Shown here: piece after piece, positions 33,191 to 41,479 of the stretch
Layout of the letters: every line of letters begins with the position of its first letter
How positions within the stretch are numbered: position 1 is the stretch's first letter
NCBI GenBank assembly: GCA_936440205.1
Contig: OW387148.1
Coordinates: 42,443,003 to 42,507,002, forward strand
Length of the DNA: 64,000 nt
Direction of reading: 5' to 3'
Source of the DNA: Lepidonotus clava
Taxonomy: Eukaryota; Annelida; Polychaeta; Phyllodocida; Polynoidae
Program-made: the position numbers and the translations under genes
Notes under the pieces: generated by a model
The model's database searches: none
Seen by the model: the letters and a program-made list of their open reading frames with translations, nothing else
What the model was told of the DNA's origin: nothing

Positions 33191-33801
33191 AGAGCTGGTC
33201 CGCCCACCCGACCGTTGAATTATTTCAGGCGGACGGGCCAGCACGAAGGGAACAGGGAGATGACGCCATTTTCCTAAGTCTTGATATCGGGCATTTTCGT
33301 GTAAAAGCTTTAGTGGATACGGGCGCAAGTGACTGTTTCATTTCTCAGAAGTTTAGGGAAAAACTACCGGCAGAGTGTATTCAGGACGCCTGGGATGTAA
33401 AAACTGGAACTATAAGTCTAGCGGATAATACTTCCCAACAACTTTTAGAGCAAATTCGATTAAAATTCAAAATCGCTGAATCTACCGCATATTATGAATT
33501 TAATGTGGTGGACAGTCTTTGCCACAAAGTAGTGATTGGGCGAAATCTATTAACGGTCTTGAAGACTGATCTATCACTACCGGGACCCCAAGTCGAAGTG
33601 TTTTCAGGGAATCCCATAAGTGCGATAGAAAAGGTAAGAATTGAATCACATTCAGAAATGATAATACCGGTGCGACCTTGGTATAAAGTCTCCACAGCGA
33701 ACCGAGCAGTGTACTGCGCTCCGGCGGTCACGGCTCCGGTCTGCGTGGAAGGCAGTCTTAACAACACCGAGGGAGAATGGTGGCTGAAGGTAATCCACTA
33801 G
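33148..33801 (+). CDS. pro: Retroelement aspartic protease
   Basis: Open frame in -1 to gag, overlapping the gag end from 33148; it has no good ATG of its own before the catalytic motif, so it is expected to be made by frameshift. The active-site triad Asp-Thr-Gly begins at 33316 in the context LVDTGASDCF, and the second conserved segment VIGRNLL, typical of the flap-distal hairpin of Ty3 proteases, lies about 70 residues later. It would cleave the Gag and Pol polyproteins. The frame ends at 33801 and overlaps pol, which is again in -1 (pol frame open from 33762). No perfect heptamer is visible in that second overlap, so expression of pol may use a different signal or the ATG at 33777. Confidence 0.88.
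   Translation, partial: WVSQQRKRSRGGKLESWSAHPTVELFQADGPARREQGDDAIFLSLDIGHFRVKALVDTGASDCFISQKFREKLPAECIQDAWDVKTGTISLADNTSQQLLEQIRLKFKIAESTAYYEFNVVDSLCHKVVIGRNLLTVLKTDLSLPGPQVEVFSGNPISAIEKVRIESHSEMIIPVRPWYKVSTANRAVYCAPAVTAPVCVEGSLNNTEGEWWLKVIH
33181..33187 (+). promoter_or_regulatory. GGGAAAC -1 frameshift slippery heptamer at the gag/protease junction
   Basis: In the gag frame the bases read G-GGA-AAC, a perfect X-XXY-YYZ slippery site, directly followed by the gag stop TAG. The protease frame is -1 relative to gag and is open from 33148, so a slip here would give gag-protease. GGGAAAC is, from memory, the heptamer used at gag-pro by simian type D retroviruses. I did not establish a downstream pseudoknot. 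Confidence 0.75.
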
Positions 33802-36800
33802 AAACCACCCAAATCATAGACCCTAAAGACGTGTTGGGATTTGTGGAAGATTGTAAAGCTCCTGCGGTAACTCGAGAACAGGTAGAGGAATTTGTTGATT
33901 TTGCCTATCTGTCTAAATCAGACACACCGCTTGCACTTTGCCAGGTTACTATAGATAAAGTACATGAGGCGGTCACTGGCGTAGAAACCACTACATGCCC
34001 CGATGATAGTCAGGACGATAAGAAACTAGAAAAAGATAGGGAAAAGATAAATGAGATCGACCTATCAAAATCATGTCTCACTGAGGACCAAAAAGAAGAG
34101 TTTCGAAAAATGCTATTAAGAAATCGCGAAAGCCTCGCTTTCTCTATGGCAGAATTAGGAGAATGCAATATTGCACCTATGAAAATTAGAGTAGAAGAAA
34201 GCGCCGGCATTGTGGCATCACGACCGTATCGATACTCTCCACAGAAAATGGACATTATCGACGAACAAGTAAAGCAATTGATCGAAATAGGGGTGATTGA
34301 GCCGAGTGAGTCAGCATGGAGAAGCCCACTGGTTGTAGTACAAAAGAAGGATGGGAAACCACGGTTATGTACCGATTTTCGAATGTTAAATATGATTACT
34401 TTCAAGGATAAGTTTCCCATGCCGACCGCACGGTCCCTCTTTCTGTACATGGCGTACAAGAAACCAACCATTTGGACCGCTCTAGATCTCCTAAGTGGCT
34501 ATCACCAATGTGTTATCGAAGAAGGGTCTAGAGAGTATACCGCCTTCGAGACACCCATGGGAGTGTACCATTATAAGAGAGTACCTTTCGGATTGGTCGG
34601 GGCACCTTGGCAGTTCACCAAAGTCATGGCCATTGCGTTAAGAGGCCTTGTACCACGGGTGTGCCTAGCATACTTGGATGACGTAATAGTCTACGATACA
34701 AACTTTGAAGAGCACGTTCAAAGCGTAGAACTGGTCCTACAAGCGCTTCACCGCGCAGGGCTCAAATTGAAACCATCCAAGTGTGAATGGTGTCGCGACG
34801 AGATCAATTTCTTGGGTCATGTGGTAAATGCCGAAGGGGTAAAAACCCAGGCGCAAACTACTTGTAAAATTGAAACATTCAATAGACCGCATAATGTCAA
34901 GACGGTCAAATCCTTGTTAGGACTGTGTAACTATTACAGAACCTTCGTACCGGGATTTGCTGAAATAACAGTACCGCTAAACAAGCTACTTAAAAAGGAC
35001 ATCAGATTTGAGTGGACTGAGGAATGTGAGCAGGCATTCATAAAGCTGAAGGCTTTGCTTACGTCCCCACCACTATTGATTCATCCAGACATTGGAGGAC
35101 ATTTTTATGTTCTTACCGATGCGTCTGATACAGCCTGTGGCGCTGCAATTTGTCAGAAGCTGAACGATGTCTACCGACCTATAGCTTTTTGGGGATGCGC
35201 AATGCGAGAAGCTGAACTAAACTATACGGTTACTGAAAAGGAGGCACTTGCTGTAGTAAAAGCTCTCAAGAATTATGAGGACATGTTGCAGGGTGCTAAA
35301 GTAACCATAGTAACTGATCACAAGCCCCTCGTACCGCTGCTCCAGCAAGCGTATAAAGCCCCTTCAGCAAGGCTGAAAAGATGGGGATTGGCTTTGACGG
35401 ACTTTGATTTTGAAATCATTCACGAGCCCGGGGCCACCCACTTTCTGCCTGACTATTTATCCCGCGTGCATCAAGAGCTGAGGTTAGACAAGGATTATGA
35501 ACCAGAAATAGGCTGCGAGCTATTTAGAGCAGAGATAGATTTAGAGGAACTAACATTATCCTCCATTATCAGCGAACAGCTGAGAGACACAGAGTGCAGT
35601 CAGGCCATGGCCTACTTGGAGCGGGGTGAGCTCCCGGCAAACTCAGAGGATGCTGGTAGAACCATTGACAGCGCTGAAACAATGGCGCTACTCGCCCCCG
35701 GCATACTATATAAAATCAATAGAAGCCGATCCAAGAGAAACAAACAAATCACAAAGCTTAAACCGCTAATAGTGGTACCACCGCGCATGGTTGGAAAAGT
35801 CCTTCACTTGCTACATAATGATGTATTAGCAGGGGGACATGTAGGAGCTGCGGCGTTGAATACCAAAATCACCGAACAGTACTACTGGAGAAACATGTAT
35901 GCCGACATAATTAACTATGTCAAAGCATGTGAGGTTTGTGCTTTACGAAAGCGAGCCCCACATTTTAAAGCGATGGCTAAAACTTGGGACAGACCCTCCA
36001 GACCCTGGGAGGTGGTTCAATGTGATTTTATCGGACCGCTCAAGCGAGCAAATGATGGGTCTAAATATATAATGACTTTCATTGACCTGTTAACCGGCTG
36101 GCCAGAGGCTTTCTGTACCAAAGATTCAATGGCTAAGACAGCTGCAGAACAGTTCCTGTATGGTATCGTGTGTCGATATCGAAAGGTTGAGCGCCTGCAC
36201 TCTGATCGAGGGGCGACGTTCCTATCGGACTTATTTCGCAAAATTACCAGCAGACTGGCTTGCAAACAAACATTCACCACGGGTAGAATGCCCACTGGCA
36301 ACGCGAGAGTAGAAAGGCTACATAAAACCCTCGAAAACATTGTTGCCTACTACATAACTGATGATAACAAAACCTGGCCAGATCTGGTGCCGGTTGCCTT
36401 GTGGACAATACGATCCACTATAAGTAACCGCACTGGTTTCAGCCCCCATACATTGTTATATGGGCGTGATCCCATCAGTATGGGCCTACCTGACAACATA
36501 GCTCTTTTTGAACATATGGCATCTGACGTGGTAAAAGGGTATGAAAAAGACCTAAAAGACCGCATAGATGAACATGCAAATCCGAACCGGTTTTTGGAGG
36601 GAGATCTTGTGTACATGTACGATCCGCTGTGTGCCGTTAATAAATCTTCCAAGTTCTCAAACAGGTATACAGGGCCACATAGGGTAATTGAAACTAAAGG
36701 GGACCATGTGGTGAGGTTAACGTCGCTTAAAACGGGTAAAACAATGCCCCATTTTGTTAACATCTCTAAGCTAAAGAAAGCATACCCTGCATGGAGTCCC

Positions 36801-37370
36801 GCCCTACCAAAACCTGACCATACTAACGCCCCAGCACTCTCAGAACATGAGGTCCAGTCCGACCATTCTGAGTCGAGCCACACCAGCATCGACGACCTGG
36901 CTAAGGAGAGAGTAGTCGCCGTCGCCAACGACGATGGAACGGGAGAGACAACCGCCGGACCTCTCCTGATGGACTCGACAGCTCCAAAAACTGAGCAGAA
37001 AGCTCGGGAACAGGAGACAACCGTACCGGTTAATAATGGTCAGGACGGTGACATGCAAAGGTCACCAGGCCCGCCTAGTGAAACTCTCGTGAAACCAAGA
37101 AAGGTAGGCCGTCCAAAGAAGAAAAAGAAAGGTCGTCCTGCGTTACGCGAGACGACGGGGATAGAGGGAACGGCCCCTGGACCCGTTGCATCACACGATA
37201 AGGCAGACATAAGGGCCACTTCCCCTAAGGCGGATACTGATGTTGCTGGAAGTTCAGCGCCAGGTGGTGAACAGCTTGATGCTAATGATCCGCCCAAGGG
37301 AAGATACGCGTTGCGAAAAAGACCAAGAACCGATTACGCAACGCTAGCAGACCCCCAGTATGACTGGTAG
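33777..37370 (+). CDS. pol: Pol: reverse transcriptase, RNase H, integrase, with AT-hook-like tail
   Basis: 1197 codons from ATG 33777. Reverse transcriptase: residues ~140-350 with YLDD at 299-302. RNase H: D448 in LTDASD, and an IIHEPGATHFLPDYLSR end. Integrase: zinc-binding H680, H688, C718, C721, then the catalytic triad D750, D810, E846 with exactly 35 residues between the last two (DD35E), and a GPH/GPY-like module from G966. There is no chromodomain. Instead the C-terminus runs on for about 200 residues, Ser/Pro/charged, with a basic stretch at 1109-1121 containing two Gly-Arg-Pro cores (1111-1113 and 1119-1121) around five Lys, resembling an AT-hook. It copies the element RNA into DNA and inserts it. 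The upstream ~130 residues before RT are of unknown role. Family assignment to Ty3/Gypsy is secure; the AT-hook reading is inference. Confidence 0.96.
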   Translation: MVAEGNPLETTQIIDPKDVLGFVEDCKAPAVTREQVEEFVDFAYLSKSDTPLALCQVTIDKVHEAVTGVETTTCPDDSQDDKKLEKDREKINEIDLSKSCLTEDQKEEFRKMLLRNRESLAFSMAELGECNIAPMKIRVEESAGIVASRPYRYSPQKMDIIDEQVKQLIEIGVIEPSESAWRSPLVVVQKKDGKPRLCTDFRMLNMITFKDKFPMPTARSLFLYMAYKKPTIWTALDLLSGYHQCVIEEGSREYTAFETPMGVYHYKRVPFGLVGAPWQFTKVMAIALRGLVPRVCLAYLDDVIVYDTNFEEHVQSVELVLQALHRAGLKLKPSKCEWCRDEINFLGHVVNAEGVKTQAQTTCKIETFNRPHNVKTVKSLLGLCNYYRTFVPGFAEITVPLNKLLKKDIRFEWTEECEQAFIKLKALLTSPPLLIHPDIGGHFYVLTDASDTACGAAICQKLNDVYRPIAFWGCAMREAELNYTVTEKEALAVVKALKNYEDMLQGAKVTIVTDHKPLVPLLQQAYKAPSARLKRWGLALTDFDFEIIHEPGATHFLPDYLSRVHQELRLDKDYEPEIGCELFRAEIDLEELTLSSIISEQLRDTECSQAMAYLERGELPANSEDAGRTIDSAETMALLAPGILYKINRSRSKRNKQITKLKPLIVVPPRMVGKVLHLLHNDVLAGGHVGAAALNTKITEQYYWRNMYADIINYVKACEVCALRKRAPHFKAMAKTWDRPSRPWEVVQCDFIGPLKRANDGSKYIMTFIDLLTGWPEAFCTKDSMAKTAAEQFLYGIVCRYRKVERLHSDRGATFLSDLFRKITSRLACKQTFTTGRMPTGNARVERLHKTLENIVAYYITDDNKTWPDLVPVALWTIRSTISNRTGFSPHTLLYGRDPISMGLPDNIALFEHMASDVVKGYEKDLKDRIDEHANPNRFLEGDLVYMYDPLCAVNKSSKFSNRYTGPHRVIETKGDHVVRLTSLKTGKTMPHFVNISKLKKAYPAWSPALPKPDHTNAPALSEHEVQSDHSESSHTSIDDLAKERVVAVANDDGTGETTAGPLLMDSTAPKTEQKAREQETTVPVNNGQDGDMQRSPGPPSETLVKPRKVGRPKKKKKGRPALRETTGIEGTAPGPVASHDKADIRATSPKADTDVAGSSAPGGEQLDANDPPKGRYALRKRPRTDYATLADPQYDW

Positions 37371-38282
37371 GAAACTGCGCATTAAGACAGGTGCACCAAC
37401 GCATCTATGATAAGAGCGGTAGCCTCGCCCGAGTACTGATAAGCTGGTACTTACTGCCACTCTCGGTTGATGTCATTATTATTGCAGATAGTAAGAAAAA
37501 GTGAACTTCTGTAATTCTAAGGCAAACAAATTAATGGATCCGGCTGCTGACGTCAGAGGATTGCATCCGACCAAAATTGGCGGACATCGCTCTCCCTCAC
37601 CCTATAAGGAGAGGATGGAGTGAGTGGAAGCGCAAGCGATGGCGCATGAATAATTAAGGGCGATGGAACCACTTGCATTTTGTTGGGATGTTTGTGGAAA
37701 GTTGAGGGAGAGTTTAGTTGGAAGCTGGTTCGGAGAGACACACAGGATTCGTGCTTAAGCTGCTGAAATAGAAATTTACAATTTCTAAACCACGCACCAT
37801 GGGACCCGATGATGTGGAGACGAGGGCTCTCATGCGTCTACATAGGCTGGCACTTAGCATCGAACCATGCATTAGCCACCTCAACCATTGGATGTGTTCG
37901 CATTCAATCAATTCGTGGAAACGAAAACATACTACGCAAAGCCAACGGGCGATGACTTCTACCATTCGCTACATGAAACTTCATCGAAAGGATTGAAACA
38001 CCATGCGGACTTAACCTAACGGACATAAAATGATTGACGGACTTACCAGATGGATCTTGGATGTGATTGGGAGCATCCATCATGGGAAACTGTTTGTCGA
38101 TCAAACCCTATGAGGGACCGAGGACTTGTCCTATGGTACCGGTCCAACGCGATGGAACTGTCATTGTCCCCTTGAAGGCGAAACGGTCGATCATACGCAA
38201 ACAAAGGCCCCTCAGGGGAGTGTACATGGGACCTTTTTATACGAAATGAAATTGCGAGTGATCAGACCTGCCCGTGCCGACG
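37371..38282 (+). other. Post-pol spacer with CRE plus TATA-like pair and a small ORF
   Basis: About 900 bp between pol and the antisense ORF. A perfect CRE TGACGTCA at 37548-37555 is followed 47 bp later by TATAAGGA at 37603-37610, a spacing that suits an internal promoter; a splice-acceptor-like TTATTATTGCAG ends near 37486. A 60-codon ORF at 38067-38249 is not distinguishable from chance. The rest shows nothing recognisable. Confidence 0.4.
37799..37996 (+). CDS. Small accessory ORF (65 aa), function unknown
   Basis: 65 codons with a strong start context (gcaccATGG). The product is basic and His/Arg-rich with no signal peptide, membrane segment or recognised motif. It lies 190 bp downstream of a CRE/TATA-like pair inside the retroelement, which is the main reason to list it. 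It may be fortuitous; I recognise no family. Confidence 0.25.
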   Translation: MGPDDVETRALMRLHRLALSIEPCISHLNHWMCSHSINSWKRKHTTQSQRAMTSTIRYMKLHRKD

Positions 38283-39353
38283 CTACTCCTGGTCGTCTTC
38301 GCTGAAAGTGTTAGCGAGAACTTCCAACACCCCGCGGATATTGTTGATAGCCTGGAACTGCCGAATTATCCAAAGCATACTCCGGCGGTCTTCTTCCGGC
38401 AAATCGGCGGCCGTGAGACGCGTGGGATGTGTGGCTCTCACGGTAACTGTTAGGGGTGGAGTGGTTAAGGGACCGGGCCGACAAACAATAACTCTCTGTG
38501 GAACAGTCGATGGATGAGCCTTCGACGTCCCGGTCAGTGGGCTTAGAGTCCTTCGCTCCCGAGCAGAAGCAGTCCTACCTCCTGGAGTGGTTGGAGGACT
38601 GCCAAGCGAGCTCGAGGGCGACGACGACCGGGGACCGGAGCGTGAAGGCGTTGCCCTCGCTGGACTTGAGGGGAGAGCCTCGACGGGCGACATCACCGCA
38701 AAGGCGGGCTTCACGCGCAGCCCTCCTACGGACCCTGAGGGGGAGACTGAGATCCTCCCCATCGAAACGAGTCCAGCCGAAAGAGGTAAGGCCGTGGTTC
38801 TATCTATCTGAACGCGGCCCCTGCTCGTCGAGAGCTGAATTGCTCGCGACCGGCCTCTACCCTCCGTTGGTGATTGGGGGTCGTCCCCAGGAGCCACGCG
38901 TCTTCGCTTGGCCTCCCGGCTCGTTCCCGCCGGAGGACTTGCCCCGGGACTATGTGGATGTGGCCTTACGAGATCTGGCTGAGTTGGAAGCGGAGATCCC
39001 AACATCGGCGAGGGCTGTGCCCGAGGGCCGTAGTCTACTGTGGAGGTGGGAACGGCGATTGAAGAGTCGTGAGGAGGCTCAACTGAAGGCTCACGAGGAG
39101 GAGGAACGGAGGCGGACAGAGAGGAATGCAGGGCAACCATGCACCCGCGCCGTAGATCCTCAGAGGATGGTGTCGAGGACCCAAGATGAACAATAGGCAT
39201 CGTCGCGGCGCCCAGATCTCCTTCCTGCGACGGAGCTGGCGCCACTGGTAACAGCAAATAATGCTGCCCAGCCTCAAGGGCACACGGATCGACGTGGAGT
39301 GTAATATTATCCCCCACGGTGAAAGAGAAGTAGTCGTCACCTGGAGAATCCAT
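38283..39353 (-). CDS. Antisense accessory ORF (356 aa) inside the retroelement
   Basis: 356 codons on the strand opposite to gag-pol, from an ATG at 39353 with G at -3 and +4. I recognise no family. Residues 1-50 look folded, with a DNITLHVDP strand-like stretch. Residues ~60-285 are Ser/Pro-rich and probably disordered, with many Ser-Pro pairs. A short basic cluster KRRRV at 149-153 resembles a classical nuclear localisation signal. Residues ~315-350 form a likely amphipathic helix (LWIIRQFQAINNIRGVLEVL) before an acidic end. This suggests a nuclear regulatory protein (inference). On the same strand a TATAAA and an initiator-like TCAGTCT precede the ORF with a leader of about 79 nt, so it may be its own transcription unit. 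Antisense accessory genes are known in deltaretroviruses (HBZ) and some plant Gypsy elements; any resemblance is positional only. A sense ORF overlaps its middle, and one of the two could be a shadow. Confidence 0.6.
   Translation of the reverse strand: MDSPGDDYFSFTVGDNITLHVDPCALEAGQHYLLLPVAPAPSQEGDLGAATMPIVHLGSSTPSSEDLRRGCMVALHSSLSASVPPPREPSVEPPHDSSIAVPTSTVDYGPRAQPSPMLGSPLPTQPDLVRPHPHSPGASPPAGTSREAKRRRVAPGDDPQSPTEGRGRSRAIQLSTSRGRVQIDRTTALPLSAGLVSMGRISVSPSGSVGGLRVKPAFAVMSPVEALPSSPARATPSRSGPRSSSPSSSLGSPPTTPGGRTASARERRTLSPLTGTSKAHPSTVPQRVIVCRPGPLTTPPLTVTVRATHPTRLTAADLPEEDRRSMLWIIRQFQAINNIRGVLEVLANTFSEDDQE
38510..39196 (+). CDS. Sense ORF overlapping the antisense ORF (229 aa)
   Basis: Open in the sense direction from ATG 38510 to 39196, wholly inside the antisense ORF. 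The first ~95 residues are Arg/Ser-rich and could be a shadow of GC-rich antisense coding. Residues ~100-200 look more like a folded protein (WFYLSERG..., FPPEDLPRDYVDVALRDLAELEAEIP), and residues ~190-215 form a charged Glu/Arg/Lys helix that could be a coiled coil. I recognise no family. The overlapping pair would share sequence with the antisense third base facing the sense second base. Either both are used or this one is incidental. Confidence 0.35.
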   Translation: MDEPSTSRSVGLESFAPEQKQSYLLEWLEDCQASSRATTTGDRSVKALPSLDLRGEPRRATSPQRRASRAALLRTLRGRLRSSPSKRVQPKEVRPWFYLSERGPCSSRAELLATGLYPPLVIGGRPQEPRVFAWPPGSFPPEDLPRDYVDVALRDLAELEAEIPTSARAVPEGRSLLWRWERRLKSREEAQLKAHEEEERRRTERNAGQPCTRAVDPQRMVSRTQDEQ

Positions 39354-39428
39354 ATCGAGACGGTGCAGAAGAGCGGACTGGACAGGAAAACAGTCTTGCT
39401 TGTCCTTCTCTTATGGCGACCTAGCAGA

Positions 39429-39466
39429 GACTGACCAAGAGACAGGTCAAACATGGGACGTTTATA
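39429..39466 (-). promoter_or_regulatory. Core promoter candidate for the antisense ORF (TATA plus initiator)
   Basis: Reading the minus strand, TATAAA occupies 39466-39461 and an initiator match TCAGTCT begins at 39434, placing the predicted +1 A at 39432, 34 nt from the first T of the TATA box. TCAGTY is the animal initiator consensus. The predicted leader to the ATG at 39353 is about 79 nt. The stretch 39467-39586 separates it from the divergent envelope-like ORF. Confidence 0.5.
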
Positions 39467-39586
39467 CGGAACAAAACTGAACAAAAATATTATCTAAACT
39501 AACGGGAATAATAAGAACCGGAAACAGGAAACAGCGCTTCCTAGAACTGGGAAGGGATACCCACGCGCACTGGTAAACGAGCAAAA

Positions 39587-41443
39587 ATGGCGGCTCTTTG
39601 GTTAAAAACATGGTGCATTCTGTGCATGGTCCGTGTCGTGCTGTCAGTTCAGGCACCCCCACGAGCAATCAACGCGATGACCATTAGTTTGGAGGAGTAT
39701 GGTATTGTGCTGAAACCCGGCAGACTCATGTCAACGGCCGACGTGTCTCATGTCCGCCAGGGCTTCACCATTACCATCCCAAGACCGACAGATCGGGCAA
39801 CTCCCACAGAAAGCGTCGTAGCATATTGCCGACAACACCAGTCCCAGCACGATACACGATCAAATCGGGCGTACGCAGAGGTATGTGATGTAATTGAACG
39901 AACTCAAAAGTGGTTATACATGACCACTACGGTTTTACGCAAAAGGCAGGCCCATTTGGTAAAGGCAGTGCTCGACACGTTACCGATGGACCAACGAGAT
40001 CCATACCAGCGGAGCAAACGCAATGAAATTAAGGAAGCGGAAGGACACTGGCTTGGACTAGACTTCGCTTCAAAGGCAGAGGTAGACCTGAGCCGACAGC
40101 TTATAAAAGTCAATGACAAGGCTATTACTAACCTTAGTCGGAATTTTGAAGAGTTTCTCAACCGGACTGAGCAAAAAGACAAGTTTGTGCAACAGTTTAT
40201 GGATGAGGCGCTCGAATGGATGAGGGACTACGAATATTATCAGGGACGTGCGAGAAACATGATGGTAGAACAACGCCTTGAGATAGGAGCGGTGAAGTTG
40301 TTCTCGAGTCTACTACCCCTGTTATTGGAAGATAGGTTAGGAACAACCATCTATCTCCAGGACTTAATGACGCAAACGTACGCATTTAGACGTGGCGTAC
40401 AGTTGTTATTACAAGGCAGACTAGCCATGGAACTGGTACCACCTACGGCACTGGAACAGGCCGTACAACAGGTGACCGTATACCTTAAGAAGGTATATCC
40501 ACGGTTCGACGTGGCATTCAAAGCTCCTTCATTTTATTATGATAACGCGAGGCCCACATTCTCGCTGCAAGCTGTCGACCAGGAGGGCCAGGACCACCGT
40601 TTACTGATATTCGTCCGGATTCCTGTTGTTTCAGAGGAACATTTATTTAGAGTCTATGAGATTCTATCGTTCCCTGTTCCGATAAACCTACCCAATAATG
40701 CGGGTAAATACGCTCTGCAGATTATTGATCTACCGAAATATGTGGCTGTTTCTCTCAGTAAGAACTACTACATCCCCATGACGCATCTTAATTGGGCAAC
40801 GTGTTATGGAAATTCGGTGATTCTATGCAAAGACATCCCTTACATGAAGAAAGTAACGGATGAAACCTGTCTTGCCGCACTTCTCCGCAGAGACAAGAGA
40901 GGTGTGACCGAGCGTTGTAAATTGGACTATTTATTAAATCCGGACTTTGGCGAGATGGCCATCTACCTGGACGACGTCCCAGGAGACGTCCTGATAGTCA
41001 GCGCTGAAAAACAGGGAGCACTTATCTGCGGAAGCCAACCCCCAGTTATGAAAACCATAGAAAACTATGCGCGTATCCATATTGGATGCGACTGTGCGTT
41101 CCAGACATCAGGAGCCTGGATCCCATACAGTCTCAGAGCATGCAGCAAAGGAACCAATACTTTTACGGTCTCTTTTCCAAGCAGTGGACTGCTGGAAGCT
41201 CGACTGAATGTGAAAACATGGTTAGCCAACCTGACCAGGGAGCACGAAGAAGGTACGTCCTATGTGGTAGCGGACGACCCTCTTCCCCCGAAAATCAGAA
41301 CTGAACTTAAAGACGCGGCTAAGGGCTTTGCGACCCGAATCCCTTTATCTGACCTTCTGCATCGAATAAAACTGAACGAGAAGAATAGGAAGGAAGGAAT
41401 CAAAAGAGCGCACGACCACTATGAAAAGACGAGATGGCGTTGA
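39587..41443 (+). CDS. env: Envelope-like glycoprotein ORF
   Basis: 618 codons from ATG 39587 in good context (aaaATGG). The first ~23 residues are hydrophobic and look like a signal peptide. A dibasic RSKR at 142-145 has the form of a furin-type processing site, followed by a region with long helices and then a Cys-containing globular part with FPVPINLP-like and IGCDCAFQ-like segments. Position after pol and this layout match the envelope genes carried by several invertebrate Gypsy lineages. No specific family member is recognised by name, so the assignment rests on position, signal peptide, processing site and Cys-rich ectodomain character. In related elements such genes are expressed from a spliced RNA. 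Confidence 0.7.
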   Translation: MAALWLKTWCILCMVRVVLSVQAPPRAINAMTISLEEYGIVLKPGRLMSTADVSHVRQGFTITIPRPTDRATPTESVVAYCRQHQSQHDTRSNRAYAEVCDVIERTQKWLYMTTTVLRKRQAHLVKAVLDTLPMDQRDPYQRSKRNEIKEAEGHWLGLDFASKAEVDLSRQLIKVNDKAITNLSRNFEEFLNRTEQKDKFVQQFMDEALEWMRDYEYYQGRARNMMVEQRLEIGAVKLFSSLLPLLLEDRLGTTIYLQDLMTQTYAFRRGVQLLLQGRLAMELVPPTALEQAVQQVTVYLKKVYPRFDVAFKAPSFYYDNARPTFSLQAVDQEGQDHRLLIFVRIPVVSEEHLFRVYEILSFPVPINLPNNAGKYALQIIDLPKYVAVSLSKNYYIPMTHLNWATCYGNSVILCKDIPYMKKVTDETCLAALLRRDKRGVTERCKLDYLLNPDFGEMAIYLDDVPGDVLIVSAEKQGALICGSQPPVMKTIENYARIHIGCDCAFQTSGAWIPYSLRACSKGTNTFTVSFPSSGLLEARLNVKTWLANLTREHEEGTSYVVADDPLPPKIRTELKDAAKGFATRIPLSDLLHRIKLNEKNRKEGIKRAHDHYEKTRWR

Positions 41444-41479
41444 GGCCGATTCCAAGGAGGCTTCGGTATCACCTCTATA

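Noticed and set aside
34010-34471. Minus-strand frames of 100-190 aa within pol (also 36017-36928)
   Set aside because: Shadows of the pol coding sequence.
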